A stretch of DNA of 64,000 bases, taken from NCBI GenBank assembly GCA_965243285.1, contig OZ251537.1, forward strand, positions 1,488,001 through 1,552,000, read 5' to 3'. Source of the DNA: JAHRAW01 sp965243285 (lineage in GTDB: Bacteria > Pseudomonadota > Gammaproteobacteria > Arenicellales > Poriferihabitantaceae). The translations under genes were made by a program, and so were the position numbers. Below are positions 51,283 through 59,694 of the stretch, piece by piece. Below the pieces are notes generated by a model, which was not told where the DNA came from, ran no database searches, and was given only the letters and a program-made list of their open reading frames with translations. The stretch's first letter is position 1, and each line of letters begins with the position of its first letter.

Positions 51283-53673
51283 ATGAAAAACAAACAGCGA
51301 GATTTTGCAACCGGCAAGTATGTGAATTTATCCATGCCAGAAGAAGTTGTGAGACAACAAATCGAAAAAATTCTACACAACGACTATGGGTATTCAAAAA
51401 CCCAAATGGACATCAATGTTCCCGTGCAAATGGGGTCTAGTACTAAATTTTGTGATATTGCTATTTATGAGAGCGATAAAAAACAGCACATAATTGGCCT
51501 AGTTGAAACAAAGGCGCCAAAGCAGAGCAGTGGTAAATCTCAGCTTGAAAGCTATATGAGCGCAACCTCAACTTGCCGATGGGGATTATTAACGAATGGA
51601 AATGAAGAACAATGCGCAGTAAAAGACATTAAATCTGGTCGCATCACATTTGAGCCAGCAATGACGATTCCGAAATGCGGGCATAGTGATATAAGCATTA
51701 ATAAATTTAGTGATTTAAAGCCAGCCAGCAACCTGAAATATACCTTTCGCCTCATTAATAATTTACTGTACGCGAATACCAATCTTGCCCGCACCGAAAA
51801 GCAGGGGGCAGAAATGGTCAGACTAATTTTTTGTAAATTAGCAGATGAATACAACATACGCGATAGTGATGGATGCCCCTGCTTTCAAGTCGGTATAAAC
51901 GAATCAGACACAAAATTTAGAAAAAAAATCACTTCCCTTTGGGAAGAAACACGAACTAGTTTTGTGGGCAATTCTATATTTTCTGATAATGAATCTATAG
52001 AAATAGATGACTATTCTCTTAGATTAATAGTAAGCAAACTTCAGAATTATAGTTTGCTAAATACCTCTCGCGATGTTGTGGGCGATGCCTTTGAAATTTT
52101 TGCAGAGCGTCAGTTTGCTGGAGAAAAGGGTCAATTTTTTACCCCGAGATTAGTCGTTGATATGATAATCAGCCTGGTTAATCCAAATAAAAAAGATAAA
52201 ATTCTTGATCCAGCGTGTGGAAGCGGCGGGTTTTTAATCGCCGCGTTTAACCATATTACAAAAGGAATTGATAGCGGCGAGCATAAAAAAAGAATTGCCG
52301 AATCTTGTTTGCATGGTATTGATAAAGAATCTGATTTATCAAAAATATGTCGCGCCCACATGAGCATTATTGGCGATGGAAAAAGCAATATCGTCACTGC
52401 GGATAGCCTAAAAAGCCCGGCTGAGTGGAATGATTTAGCAAGGAGTAAATTACTGAAAAATGGCGAGCGCCGTCAATTTGATGTGATTATTACAAACCCG
52501 CCCTTTGGTTCTAAAATCAAAGTTCATCACGAGCATGTTTTGCGTAATTATGACTTGGGGCATAAATGGTCTCCGGCAAAAGGAATGCAAGAATGGGAGA
52601 AAACCGATGCCATTAAAGAAACCCCCCCTCAAATATTATTTATTGAACTATGCGTAAAACTACTCAAGCCAGGTGGAAAACTTGGGATAGTTCTGCCCGA
52701 TGGTTTGCTTGGTAATCCAGGGGATGAATATATTAGGCAATGGATAGAATCAAAGGCAAAGGTGCTTGCAGTGGTTGACTGCCCCACCGCCACTTTCATG
52801 CCGCACACTGGAACAAAAACCAGCGTGTTGATACTACAAAAATTTCCAGCAAGCGACCCTTCGCAGAAAATATTTTTCGCGATAGCGGAAGACTGCGGTC
52901 ACACCATGCGCGGAAAGCAAATAAACAACCCTGATGGCAGTATCCGTGAGGATTTTACTGCTATCGCGGATAATTTTATTCACGGAAAAACCGCTCGCCA
53001 TTTGGGGTTTTATAAAACCCAATTAAAGGGCGGGCGAGTGTTTGTACCGAAGTATTACGACCCTCGCATTGCCAACAAAATTAAAAAATTGGAAGGCAAG
53101 GTAGACATGACATCCATTAAAAAGTTAATAGATAATGGAACAGTAGAAATTAGAGGCGCGTCTGGTACTGCAAAAGAGGAAAATTATGAACTGGACGGAG
53201 CGGTTAGATTTGTTCGCACCTCTGAAATATGTGATTTTGGAATAGCGCCAAAAACACAAAAAAAAGTTTCTTTAGAAACCTATAATAACTTTTCGGGACA
53301 GCAAAATTTGCAAATAAATGACATTCTTTTTGTAAAGGATGGGGATTTTAGGATAGGAGAGACGGCGATTCTTACCGATAAAGAGGAATTGCAAATATTG
53401 CTTCAGGGGCATTTTTTTATTATTCGCGCCAAAAAAATAAATCCATTTCTATTACTGACATTATTAAATACCGAAGTTGTGAAACTTCAAATACGACAAC
53501 GGGTGTTTAGCCAAAGCACGCTCAAAACCATAGGTAACAGAATTAATGAACTGGAAATTCCTATCCCTGTGGGCGAAAAAGAAAGGATGGAAATGGCAGT
53601 TAAAGTACAAACTTTTATTTTAGAGCGCAAAATACTTTTAAACAATTTATGGGATGCGATAAAGGAAAACTAA
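51283..53673 (+). CDS. Single-chain restriction-modification protein: nuclease, N6-adenine methylase and specificity domains (type IIG-like)
   Basis: A 796-residue protein with three parts. The N-terminus resembles the HsdR_N nuclease fold: EEVVRQQIEKILHNDYGY, then CDIAIYE and IIGLVETKAPKQSSGK, a D...ExK metal site. The middle is an HsdM-type methylase: helical part, GQFFTPRLVVDMII, SAM motif DPACGSGGFLIAAF, and catalytic NPPFGSK. The C-terminus (from about residue 630) looks like one target-recognition domain. It is thus expected to methylate adenine and cut near the same site. ATG 51283 has a very strong ribosome site (AGGAGG). The gene is much more AT-rich than its neighbours and lies by tRNA-Thr, which suggests transfer. 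No separate hsdR or hsdS is near. Confidence 0.9.
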   Translation: MKNKQRDFATGKYVNLSMPEEVVRQQIEKILHNDYGYSKTQMDINVPVQMGSSTKFCDIAIYESDKKQHIIGLVETKAPKQSSGKSQLESYMSATSTCRWGLLTNGNEEQCAVKDIKSGRITFEPAMTIPKCGHSDISINKFSDLKPASNLKYTFRLINNLLYANTNLARTEKQGAEMVRLIFCKLADEYNIRDSDGCPCFQVGINESDTKFRKKITSLWEETRTSFVGNSIFSDNESIEIDDYSLRLIVSKLQNYSLLNTSRDVVGDAFEIFAERQFAGEKGQFFTPRLVVDMIISLVNPNKKDKILDPACGSGGFLIAAFNHITKGIDSGEHKKRIAESCLHGIDKESDLSKICRAHMSIIGDGKSNIVTADSLKSPAEWNDLARSKLLKNGERRQFDVIITNPPFGSKIKVHHEHVLRNYDLGHKWSPAKGMQEWEKTDAIKETPPQILFIELCVKLLKPGGKLGIVLPDGLLGNPGDEYIRQWIESKAKVLAVVDCPTATFMPHTGTKTSVLILQKFPASDPSQKIFFAIAEDCGHTMRGKQINNPDGSIREDFTAIADNFIHGKTARHLGFYKTQLKGGRVFVPKYYDPRIANKIKKLEGKVDMTSIKKLIDNGTVEIRGASGTAKEENYELDGAVRFVRTSEICDFGIAPKTQKKVSLETYNNFSGQQNLQINDILFVKDGDFRIGETAILTDKEELQILLQGHFFIIRAKKINPFLLLTLLNTEVVKLQIRQRVFSQSTLKTIGNRINELEIPIPVGEKERMEMAVKVQTFILERKILLNNLWDAIKEN

Positions 53674-54127
53674 CCCCGAAGGCGCAACAACCACCGTATA
53701 CGCCAAGGTTGCTACTGCAAGTCACTAAACGCGTCACTCGTCTATGTTGCTTATGACTTCCACCACCGCTTCGATTTCGCTCGGATAGAAAGCAAAAAAA
53801 TACGCCGAGTAATGTAGTGTTTGGTAATAAACAAGTGTTGTTTGGCCATGAATGGCTTACTTTGCGTACAATATTTGCAATACCGTCCATTAGATAGGTA
53901 AGTGCAAGCCTTAGAATTGCTCAAACATGAGTTACTACGCCAAGTTGGGTGGGTATGAGGGGGAGCAAAGACTAAAAGCGAAAAGCCAAAGCGAAAGTCA
54001 AAAGCGACCCCTCGCCACCAAAACTGGCTAAAAGATGCCAGTTTTGACTCCCCGCCCAGCGGGGAGTCAAGAAAAAGCCCAACAGCTAAAAGCAAAAGCC
54101 AAAATCAACAGCCCAAAATCAAAACCC
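53674..54127. repeat. Spacer with intergenic mosaic element, copy D
   Basis: From 53674 to about 53945 I see no intact gene. The part from about 53948 is a mosaic element without the terminal module: A-rich heptamers, a hairpin with arms CAAAACTGGC (54019-54028) and GCCAGTTTTG (54037-54046), a second hairpin GACTCCCCGC (54046-54055) with GCGGGGAGTC (54059-54068), and a second heptamer run. It lies between the convergent ends of the restriction gene and the PfkB kinase and could also serve as a two-way terminator. Confidence 0.72.
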
Positions 54128-55069
54128 TTAACCTATGGTTATGTCCGTGGCAAAATTTTCGTGGTAGCGGGCGGCGAATTCGGCGGGGGTGAAGTGGTGG
54201 TTTTGGGTGCCGGGGTGTTCGATTTTGATGCCGCCCATGAGCGAGGCGATTTGGGCGTTGGTTGGCCAATCCCATCCGCGCGCCAGACCGTATAGCAAGC
54301 CGGCGCGGAAGGCGTCGCCGCAGCCGGTGGGGTCGACGGCGGCGGCGATTTTCACCGCCGGCGCATGGATGGCGGCGCCGCGGTGGTGGATGTCGGCGCC
54401 ACGGGCGCCACGGGTGACCACTAACGCATCGACTTGGGATGCGATTTGCGTGAAATTTTGGCCGGTTTTTTCTTGCAGCAGCGCGGCTTCATAATCATTG
54501 ACCACCACATAGGTGGCTTGGGCGATGAATGCGTTGAGTTCGGCGCCGCTGAACATGGGCAAACCTTGTCCGGGGTCGAAAATAAAAGGGATGCCGGCGG
54601 CGGCGAATTGCGCAGCGTGTTGGAGCATGGCGCAGCGGCCATCCGGGGCAATGATGCCTAAATCGATGTCGGCGGCTTGGTCTACGCGGTTTTCATGGGC
54701 GCGATCCATGGCGCCGGGGTGGAAGGCGGTGATCTGATTGCCATCGGCGTCGGTGGTCACAAACGCTTGGGCGGTGAAGGCGGCCGGGATGTCGGTCACA
54801 TGGGTGAGGTCGATGTGGTGTTGGGCAAGCCACTGGCGATAGGGCGCGAAATCCTTGCCCACCGTGCCCATGGGGCGGGGGTCGCCGCCGAGCAGTTTCA
54901 AGTTGTAGGCGATGTTGCCGGCGCAGCCGCCGAATTCACGCCGCATCTGCGGCACATAAAAACACACATTTAAAATGTGCGTCTGCTCGGGAAGAATGTG
55001 ATTTTTGAACTGGTCTTCGAACACCATGATGGTGTCGTAGGCGAACGAGCCGGTGATCAGGGTGGGCAT
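54128..55069 (-). CDS. PfkB-family carbohydrate/adenosine kinase
   Basis: A 313-residue ribokinase-fold kinase. The N-terminus reads LITGSFAYDTIMVFEDQFK, then FGGCAGNIAYNLKLLGG (PfkB motif 1 region) and, near the C-terminus, the anion-hole motif AAVDPTGCGDAFRAGLLYGLARGW (PfkB motif 2, catalytic Asp). GLVVNDYEA-like YVVVNDYEAALL is also typical. The closest match I recognise is the adenosine/sugar kinase group widespread in proteobacteria, probably acting in nucleoside salvage; the exact substrate is not readable. It ends beside mosaic element D and starts 126 bases from the fur stop. Confidence 0.87.
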   Translation of the reverse strand: MPTLITGSFAYDTIMVFEDQFKNHILPEQTHILNVCFYVPQMRREFGGCAGNIAYNLKLLGGDPRPMGTVGKDFAPYRQWLAQHHIDLTHVTDIPAAFTAQAFVTTDADGNQITAFHPGAMDRAHENRVDQAADIDLGIIAPDGRCAMLQHAAQFAAAGIPFIFDPGQGLPMFSGAELNAFIAQATYVVVNDYEAALLQEKTGQNFTQIASQVDALVVTRGARGADIHHRGAAIHAPAVKIAAAVDPTGCGDAFRAGLLYGLARGWDWPTNAQIASLMGGIKIEHPGTQNHHFTPAEFAARYHENFATDITIG

Positions 55070-55136
55070 GGGTGGAGGTTAAAAAAGGGCAAAAAGGGTG
55101 CCGGATTCGGGCGGATTCTAGCTGATTCGGGCGAAT

Positions 55137-55197
55137 TCGAGCCGATTCTGGTGGATTCTGGTGGATTCTGGTGGATTCTGGTGGATTCTGGCGGATT
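55137..55197. repeat. 12-bp tandem repeat at the fur 3' end
   Basis: Four exact copies of a 12-base unit (GATTCTGGTG plus GA or TG) and several degenerate ones starting near 55105 fill the space between fur and the PfkB kinase. Confidence 0.92.
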
Positions 55198-55636
55198 AGG
55201 CGACGGAATCGGCCGCGGCGGTTTTGCGCGCGCAACTTGCGCATTTGCCATATAGGGTGAGGGCGTGGTCGTGCAGGATGAAGCCGTGGCGTTTGGCGGC
55301 TTTTTCTTGCTGCGCCTCGATGCGTTTATCGACAAACTCGGTGACGCCGCCGCACTCGAAGCACACCATGTGGTCGTGATGGGCGGCATCGTTGAGTTCG
55401 TATACGGCGCGTTCGCCCTCAAAATGATGGCGGATGAGAATGCCGGCTTCCTCGAATTGGGTGAGCACGCGATAGACCGTGGCCAGCCCGATGGGCTGCG
55501 CATCGGCCAATAGAATTTGATAAACATCCTCGGCCGCCAGGTGGCGTACGGCGGCGTTCTCAAAAACTGCCAGCACCTTAAGGCGCGGTTGGGTGGTTTT
55601 CAGCCCGGCTTGCTTGAGATTGGGGATGTTTGGCAC
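55196..55636 (-). CDS. fur: Ferric uptake regulator Fur
   Basis: A 146-residue metal-dependent repressor. The winged-helix part shows LKTTQPRLKVLAVFE, HLAAEDVYQILL, and IGLATVYRVLTQFEEAGILIRHHFEG; the metal and dimer part shows HHDHMVCFECGGVTEFVD and the C-terminal CASC pair of the structural zinc site. In iron-rich cells it represses uptake genes. No clear Fur box is visible in this window. Its upstream side is a 727-base repeat region instead of the usual neighbours. Confidence 0.95.
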   Translation of the reverse strand: MPNIPNLKQAGLKTTQPRLKVLAVFENAAVRHLAAEDVYQILLADAQPIGLATVYRVLTQFEEAGILIRHHFEGERAVYELNDAAHHDHMVCFECGGVTEFVDKRIEAQQEKAAKRHGFILHDHALTLYGKCASCARKTAAADSVA

Positions 55637-55751
55637 AGAAATGCCGGCGCGGGGAAATGGTCGGTGGAATGCCTAAAAATACGCGGGAGTGGGGGGCTGG
55701 GGGAGTGGGGAAGGGGAAAGCGAAGGTCGAGTCAAACTCAACATTAAAGAT
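55637..55751. other. Short spacer upstream of fur
   Basis: About 115 G-rich bases between the fur start and the mosaic repeat block. The fur promoter should lie here, but I see no clear boxes. Confidence 0.4.
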
Positions 55752-56342
55752 ATCCCCCCCACCAAAACTGGCAACAAGACGCCAGTTTTGACTCCCCCTC
55801 AAAAAAAGCAGGGGGGAAGTGAAGACTAAAGGCGAAAAGCCAAAGCCTAAAAGCCAAAGCCTAAAAGCGAAAGCCTAAAAGCGAAAGCCTAAAAGCGAAA
55901 GCCTAAAAGCGAAAGCAACATCAAAAGCAACATCAAAATGTACAGCGAAAATCGAAAGCCAAATCAAAGCCAAGTCAAAGTCAAAGTCAAAAGCACCCCC
56001 CACCAAATCAGGCGATGAAGCCGCCAGTTTTGGCTCCCCCCTAAAAAGATAGGGTGGAGCAAAGCGTTAACAGCCAAAAGCGAAATCAAAAGACCAACAT
56101 CGACAGCCCCCCCACCAAATCAGGCGATAAAGCCGCCAGTTTTGGCTCCCCCCTAAAAAGATAGGGTGGAGCAAAGCGTTAACAGCCAAAAGCGAAATCA
56201 AAAGACCAACATCGACAGCCCCCCCACCAAATCAGGCGATAAAGCCGCCTGATTTGACTCCCCCCAGATGAAGCAAGGGGGGGAGTAAAACGTTAAAAGC
56301 CAAAGCCAAAGCCAAAGCCAAAGCCAAAGCTAAAAGCAAAGA
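55752..56342. repeat. Intergenic mosaic element block, copy E, with 112-bp tandem repeat
   Basis: Four element units in a row. The first has a perfect hairpin CAAAACTGGC (55763-55772) and GCCAGTTTTG (55781-55790), then GACTCCCCC, then AAAGCCTAAAAGCG heptamer-like units. Two nearly identical 112-base units follow (period seen from CACCAAATCAGG at 56001, 56113 and 56225); in these the left hairpin arm AAATCAGGCG is joined to a right arm of the other type. The last unit has a matched hairpin AAATCAGGCG/CGCCTGATTT (56229-56255), a GACTCCCCCC hairpin and (AAAGCC)n. No coding potential. Confidence 0.85.
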
Positions 56343-56363
56343 TGGCGATGAATCGGCGGGGGA

Positions 56364-57824
56364 TTATGGCATGGACGCGGCTGGGGGCGACGTTGAGGTG
56401 GGTGGTGAGGTTGATGCCGAATTTGCTGCTGAATTTGTCGCAAAATCCGCAAAATCCGCAAAATTCACCGAATCCGCTGCTGAATCTGGCGAATCAGCCG
56501 TCGAATCCGCGGAATCTGCATCTGATTCATGGGCAGTTGCGTGACCTATTGCCGGCAGATCGCCGCGCAATCCGGTGGCCAATTGCATCGCCAAATTTTT
56601 CAGCGGGGCGATGGAAGCGACCAGATTCATGCCGGCGGCGCGCGCCATTTGGGCGCTTCGGCGGCGGCTGCCGAACACCTCTTTGAAGCCGGTCATGGCC
56701 GCTAATGCTAACGCGTTATCGCCGCGTCGCCAGCGTTCATAGCGCCGCAATACGCTGGGTTGACCGAGGTCGCGGCCGGCGGCGGCTGCTTGGGCGACCA
56801 CTTCGGCGAGGGCCGCGGCATCCATCAAGCCGAGATTGGCGCCGAGCCCGGCGAGGGGGTGGGTGAGGTGCGCGGCGTCGCCCACCAGCGCCGTGGCGGC
56901 GGCGATGTAGCGGCTGACGTGATGCTGGCGCAGCGGGAAGCGCCGCCGTCCGGTGGCGGTGGCGGCGGCGGTAATCGCGCCGAGTTCATGGAAAAACAAC
57001 GCTTGCAGGCGGGCGCAAAAGGCCGCGTCATCCAGCGCCATGAGTTCATCGGCCAGGGCGCGGTCGCATGACCACACCACCGCGCAGCGCCCCCCGGCCA
57101 GCGGCAACATGGCCACCGGCCCGGTGTCGAGAAAGCACTGGTGGGCGATGTCGCGGTGCGCACCGCCAAGGTGCGTGGTGGCGATGATGGCGTCTTGTTC
57201 GAAGTCGGTAAATTGCGTGGCGATGCCGCACAAATCCCGCACCCGTGAGTCGCCGCCGTCGGCCGCCACCAGCAATTGCGTTTCGATGCGCCGCGTCCGG
57301 CCGCCGTTGCCGCCATTGGCGCCATCGCGGGCATCAGATAAAGAAATCGCCAGCCGCGCCTCGCGGTTTATCGGCGCGGGATCTACGGCGGTGACGGCAG
57401 CGCCATCGAACAGGGTTACCTGATAATTGTGGCGCAATTTTTCCACCATGGCATCTTGCAAGGCGCGGTTTTCGACGATATAGCCGAGGCATGGGGCGCC
57501 GATATCCGCGGCGCGAAAGGAAATTTTCGCGGCGCTGTTGCAATCCCACACCCGCATGCCGTGATAGGGGGTGACCGTCGCTGGCGGCAGCGCCGGCCAC
57601 ACATCCAACGCCTTGAATACATTAACCGCGGCTAGGTTGATGGCGCTGACGCGTCCGGCGTCGGCGTCGGCGTTTGGCGGCGTACCCAGCGACCGCGCCT
57701 CGACCAGCCCGACTTTCAGCCCTTGGCGGGCGAACAAGCAGGCACTTGTGGCCCCGACTAGGCCGCCGCCGACCACCACGACATCGAAGCATCGGGGGGG
57801 TGAGTTGGGGGCGGGATGGGGCAT
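56364..57824 (-). CDS. UbiH/UbiI/VisC-family FAD-dependent hydroxylase
   Basis: A 486-residue flavin monooxygenase for ring hydroxylation in ubiquinone synthesis. It shows the dinucleotide fold CFDVVVVGGGLVGATSACLFARQGLKVGLVEA, the family motif AINLAAVNVFKALDVW, LLVAADGGDSRVRDL, and the FAD motif ALVGDAAHLTHPLAGLGANLGLMDAAALAE. It resembles UbiI/VisC more than UbiH, but the exact ring position is inferred. The C-terminal 65 residues are a low-complexity Ser/Ala/Asp tail made of degenerate 9- and 12-base repeats (SADSTADSPDSAADSV). A second hydroxylase lies upstream on the same strand. Confidence 0.9.
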   Translation of the reverse strand: MPHPAPNSPPRCFDVVVVGGGLVGATSACLFARQGLKVGLVEARSLGTPPNADADAGRVSAINLAAVNVFKALDVWPALPPATVTPYHGMRVWDCNSAAKISFRAADIGAPCLGYIVENRALQDAMVEKLRHNYQVTLFDGAAVTAVDPAPINREARLAISLSDARDGANGGNGGRTRRIETQLLVAADGGDSRVRDLCGIATQFTDFEQDAIIATTHLGGAHRDIAHQCFLDTGPVAMLPLAGGRCAVVWSCDRALADELMALDDAAFCARLQALFFHELGAITAAATATGRRRFPLRQHHVSRYIAAATALVGDAAHLTHPLAGLGANLGLMDAAALAEVVAQAAAAGRDLGQPSVLRRYERWRRGDNALALAAMTGFKEVFGSRRRSAQMARAAGMNLVASIAPLKNLAMQLATGLRGDLPAIGHATAHESDADSADSTADSPDSAADSVNFADFADFATNSAANSASTSPPTSTSPPAASMP

Positions 57825-57881
57825 GGATTTACCTGGATTCGGGCACTTATCGTCTAAAAAATGGGGCTTTTGATTTTGTTT

Positions 57882-58103
57882 GGGATTTATAGTCCTAAAT
57901 CTGCAGTTCGATGGGCGTTTTTTTGAGGTCAGCGGCTGATTTAGGGGGCTATGTTTGCTTTTGATTTTGCTTTTGGCGTTTGGCTTTTAACGCTTTACTC
58001 CCCCCCGCTTCATCTGGGGGGGTAAAACGTTAACAGCCACAGCGAAAAGCCAAAAGCCAAAAGCCAAATCCAAATCCAAATCCAAATCCAAATCAAAAGC
58101 AAT
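57882..58103 (+). repeat. Intergenic mosaic element, copy F
   Basis: Left end module GGGATTTATAGTCCTAAATC, CTGCAGTTCGATGGGCG, GAGGTCAGCGGCTGATTT; then T-rich heptamers, a hairpin with C-rich and G-rich arms (TTTACTCCCCCCC and GGGGGGGTAAA, 57994-58025), and an A-rich run ending in AAATCC repeats. No right end module. The element fills the 320-base gap between the two UbiH-family genes. Confidence 0.8.
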
Positions 58104-58144
58104 CCACCCATCACCATCCAATCGATAATACGCCGCCGCCCGGT

Positions 58145-59578
58145 TCACCGCAGTGGTTGCCCGGCGCCTAAGCCGGAGTGCTGGCCGGCCATGCCCATAG
58201 TACGCCGCAGCAGCAGGCGTTTGGCGGGCGGCAGGTATTCGATGCCGGCCAGGGCGAGGTTGCGCGCCAGGGCGACGGCGGCGTTGCGGTGGCAAAACAT
58301 CTTGACCAAGCCGTCGGTGAAGGCGCCGACGGCCTGAGTTTCGCGGCGGCGGGCGGCGGCGTAGTCGGCTAACAGCGTCGGCGCGCCTAAGTCGGCGCCG
58401 TGTTGCGCGGCGTGTTGGAGGCGCTGCGCCAATGCCGCGACATCGCGCAGCCCGAGGTTGAAACCTTGCCCGGCCACCGGATGGGCACGGTGCGCGGCAT
58501 CGCCGATGGCCACCACGCGCGCCGCCACCGGCGAGGTCGCGGTGGCGCGCGCCAGCGGGTAGCATCGGCGCGCGGTGGGGGCGCTAAAGGTGCCGGCGCG
58601 GTCACCAAAAGTGGCTTGCAAGTCGGCGATAAAGGCCGCATCCGACCGCGCCAGGCGCGCCGCGGTTTGGGATTGCGCGGTGGTCCACGCCACCGCGTAG
58701 CGCTGGGCGCGGTACGGCAACAACGCCAATGGCCCGTGCGCGGTGAAGCGCTCATAGGCACGGCCGTGGTGGGCGCGGTCGGTGCGCACCATGCTGACGA
58801 CGGCGCTTTGCGCATAGTCCACCGGCTGCGTGGCGATGCCGACCGCCGCGCCCAATGCGGAGCGCCCGCCGTCCGCCAACACCACCAGACGCGCCGTTAC
58901 CGTGGTGCTGCCGCCGGCGGCGGAGAGCGTCACCTCGGCATGTCGGCGCCACGCGCGGATGCTTTTCACCGCGGCCGGGCAATACATCTTCGCGGCGCTG
59001 CGGCGCAACCGGCGGTGCAATATTTGCCCCATGGCGCGCGCCGGCAGCACATACCCCAACGCCGGCAGGCCGACATCGGCGCCGCGCAAATGCGTCATGC
59101 CGAAATGTCCGCGCTCGGACACATGAATCTCGCGAATCGGTTGCGCGTGTGGCGCCATCCGCTCCCATACGCCGAGCGCGGTGTAGATTTGGCGCGCGTT
59201 GTAGGTGAGGGCGACGGTGCGTTCGTCAAAACTGGGTTGCTGCTCGGCGCTGGTTGCTTGCTCGCCGGTTGCTTGCGCGGCGCTGGTTGCTTGCTCGCCG
59301 GTTGCTTGCGCGGCGCTGGTTGCCATGCTGGCGTTATCGCGCTCGGCATCGCTGTCGCCGCTGTTATCGCCAGCAGGCACCGCGACCGCCTCGACCACCG
59401 CCAGCGATAGCCCGGCCGGCGCCAAGGCCACCGCCAAACTGGCGCCGACCAAGCCGCCGCCGACGATGAGGAGGTCGTAGTCGACGCCGCCGCCGGCGTC
59501 GTTATCGGTCGCCGTGGGTGCGTCGGCGGCGCCGTGGGCCGGCATCGCGCCCAGATTTATAGTGCTCGACGCGTACAT
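58145..59578 (-). CDS. ubiH: 2-octaprenyl-6-methoxyphenol hydroxylase, UbiH-type
   Basis: A 477-residue flavin monooxygenase of ubiquinone synthesis. The N-terminal FAD fold is YDLLIVGGGLVGASLAVALAPAGLSLAVVEA; later signatures are DERTVALTYNARQIYTALGVW, RLVVLADGGRSALG, and VVAIGDAAHRAHPVAGQGFNLGLRDVAALA. The early DERTVAL/ALGVW pattern and the C-terminus fit UbiH. Between the second strand of the FAD fold and DERTVAL lies an inserted Ala/Thr/Glu/Gln-rich stretch with an 11-residue repeat (ATSAAQATGEQ), encoded by a 33-base tandem repeat. ATG 59545 is an alternative start. Confidence 0.9.
   Translation of the reverse strand: MYASSTINLGAMPAHGAADAPTATDNDAGGGVDYDLLIVGGGLVGASLAVALAPAGLSLAVVEAVAVPAGDNSGDSDAERDNASMATSAAQATGEQATSAAQATGEQATSAEQQPSFDERTVALTYNARQIYTALGVWERMAPHAQPIREIHVSERGHFGMTHLRGADVGLPALGYVLPARAMGQILHRRLRRSAAKMYCPAAVKSIRAWRRHAEVTLSAAGGSTTVTARLVVLADGGRSALGAAVGIATQPVDYAQSAVVSMVRTDRAHHGRAYERFTAHGPLALLPYRAQRYAVAWTTAQSQTAARLARSDAAFIADLQATFGDRAGTFSAPTARRCYPLARATATSPVAARVVAIGDAAHRAHPVAGQGFNLGLRDVAALAQRLQHAAQHGADLGAPTLLADYAAARRRETQAVGAFTDGLVKMFCHRNAAVALARNLALAGIEYLPPAKRLLLRRTMGMAGQHSGLGAGQPLR
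59246..59323. repeat. 33-bp tandem repeat inside ubiH
   Basis: Two exact copies and a partial third copy of a 33-base unit starting GGCGCTGGTTGCTTGCTCG (at 59246, 59279 and 59312). It encodes the 11-residue repeat inserted in the FAD domain of the UbiH-type protein. Confidence 0.95.
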
Positions 59579-59694
59579 TTATACATATATATGTACAGGG
59601 GAATGTTGGGCGGCGATTTAGCCCGCCAGCGCCGCGAATTCATATGGATTCATCTCGATTCATCTCGATGTGGGCTGATTTAGCCCGATTTAGG

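Noticed and set aside
53615..54095. Small frames on the minus strand after the type IIG gene, with several Cys residues
   Set aside because: They overlap the restriction gene end and the mosaic element, and match no transposase or zinc-finger family that I can recognise.
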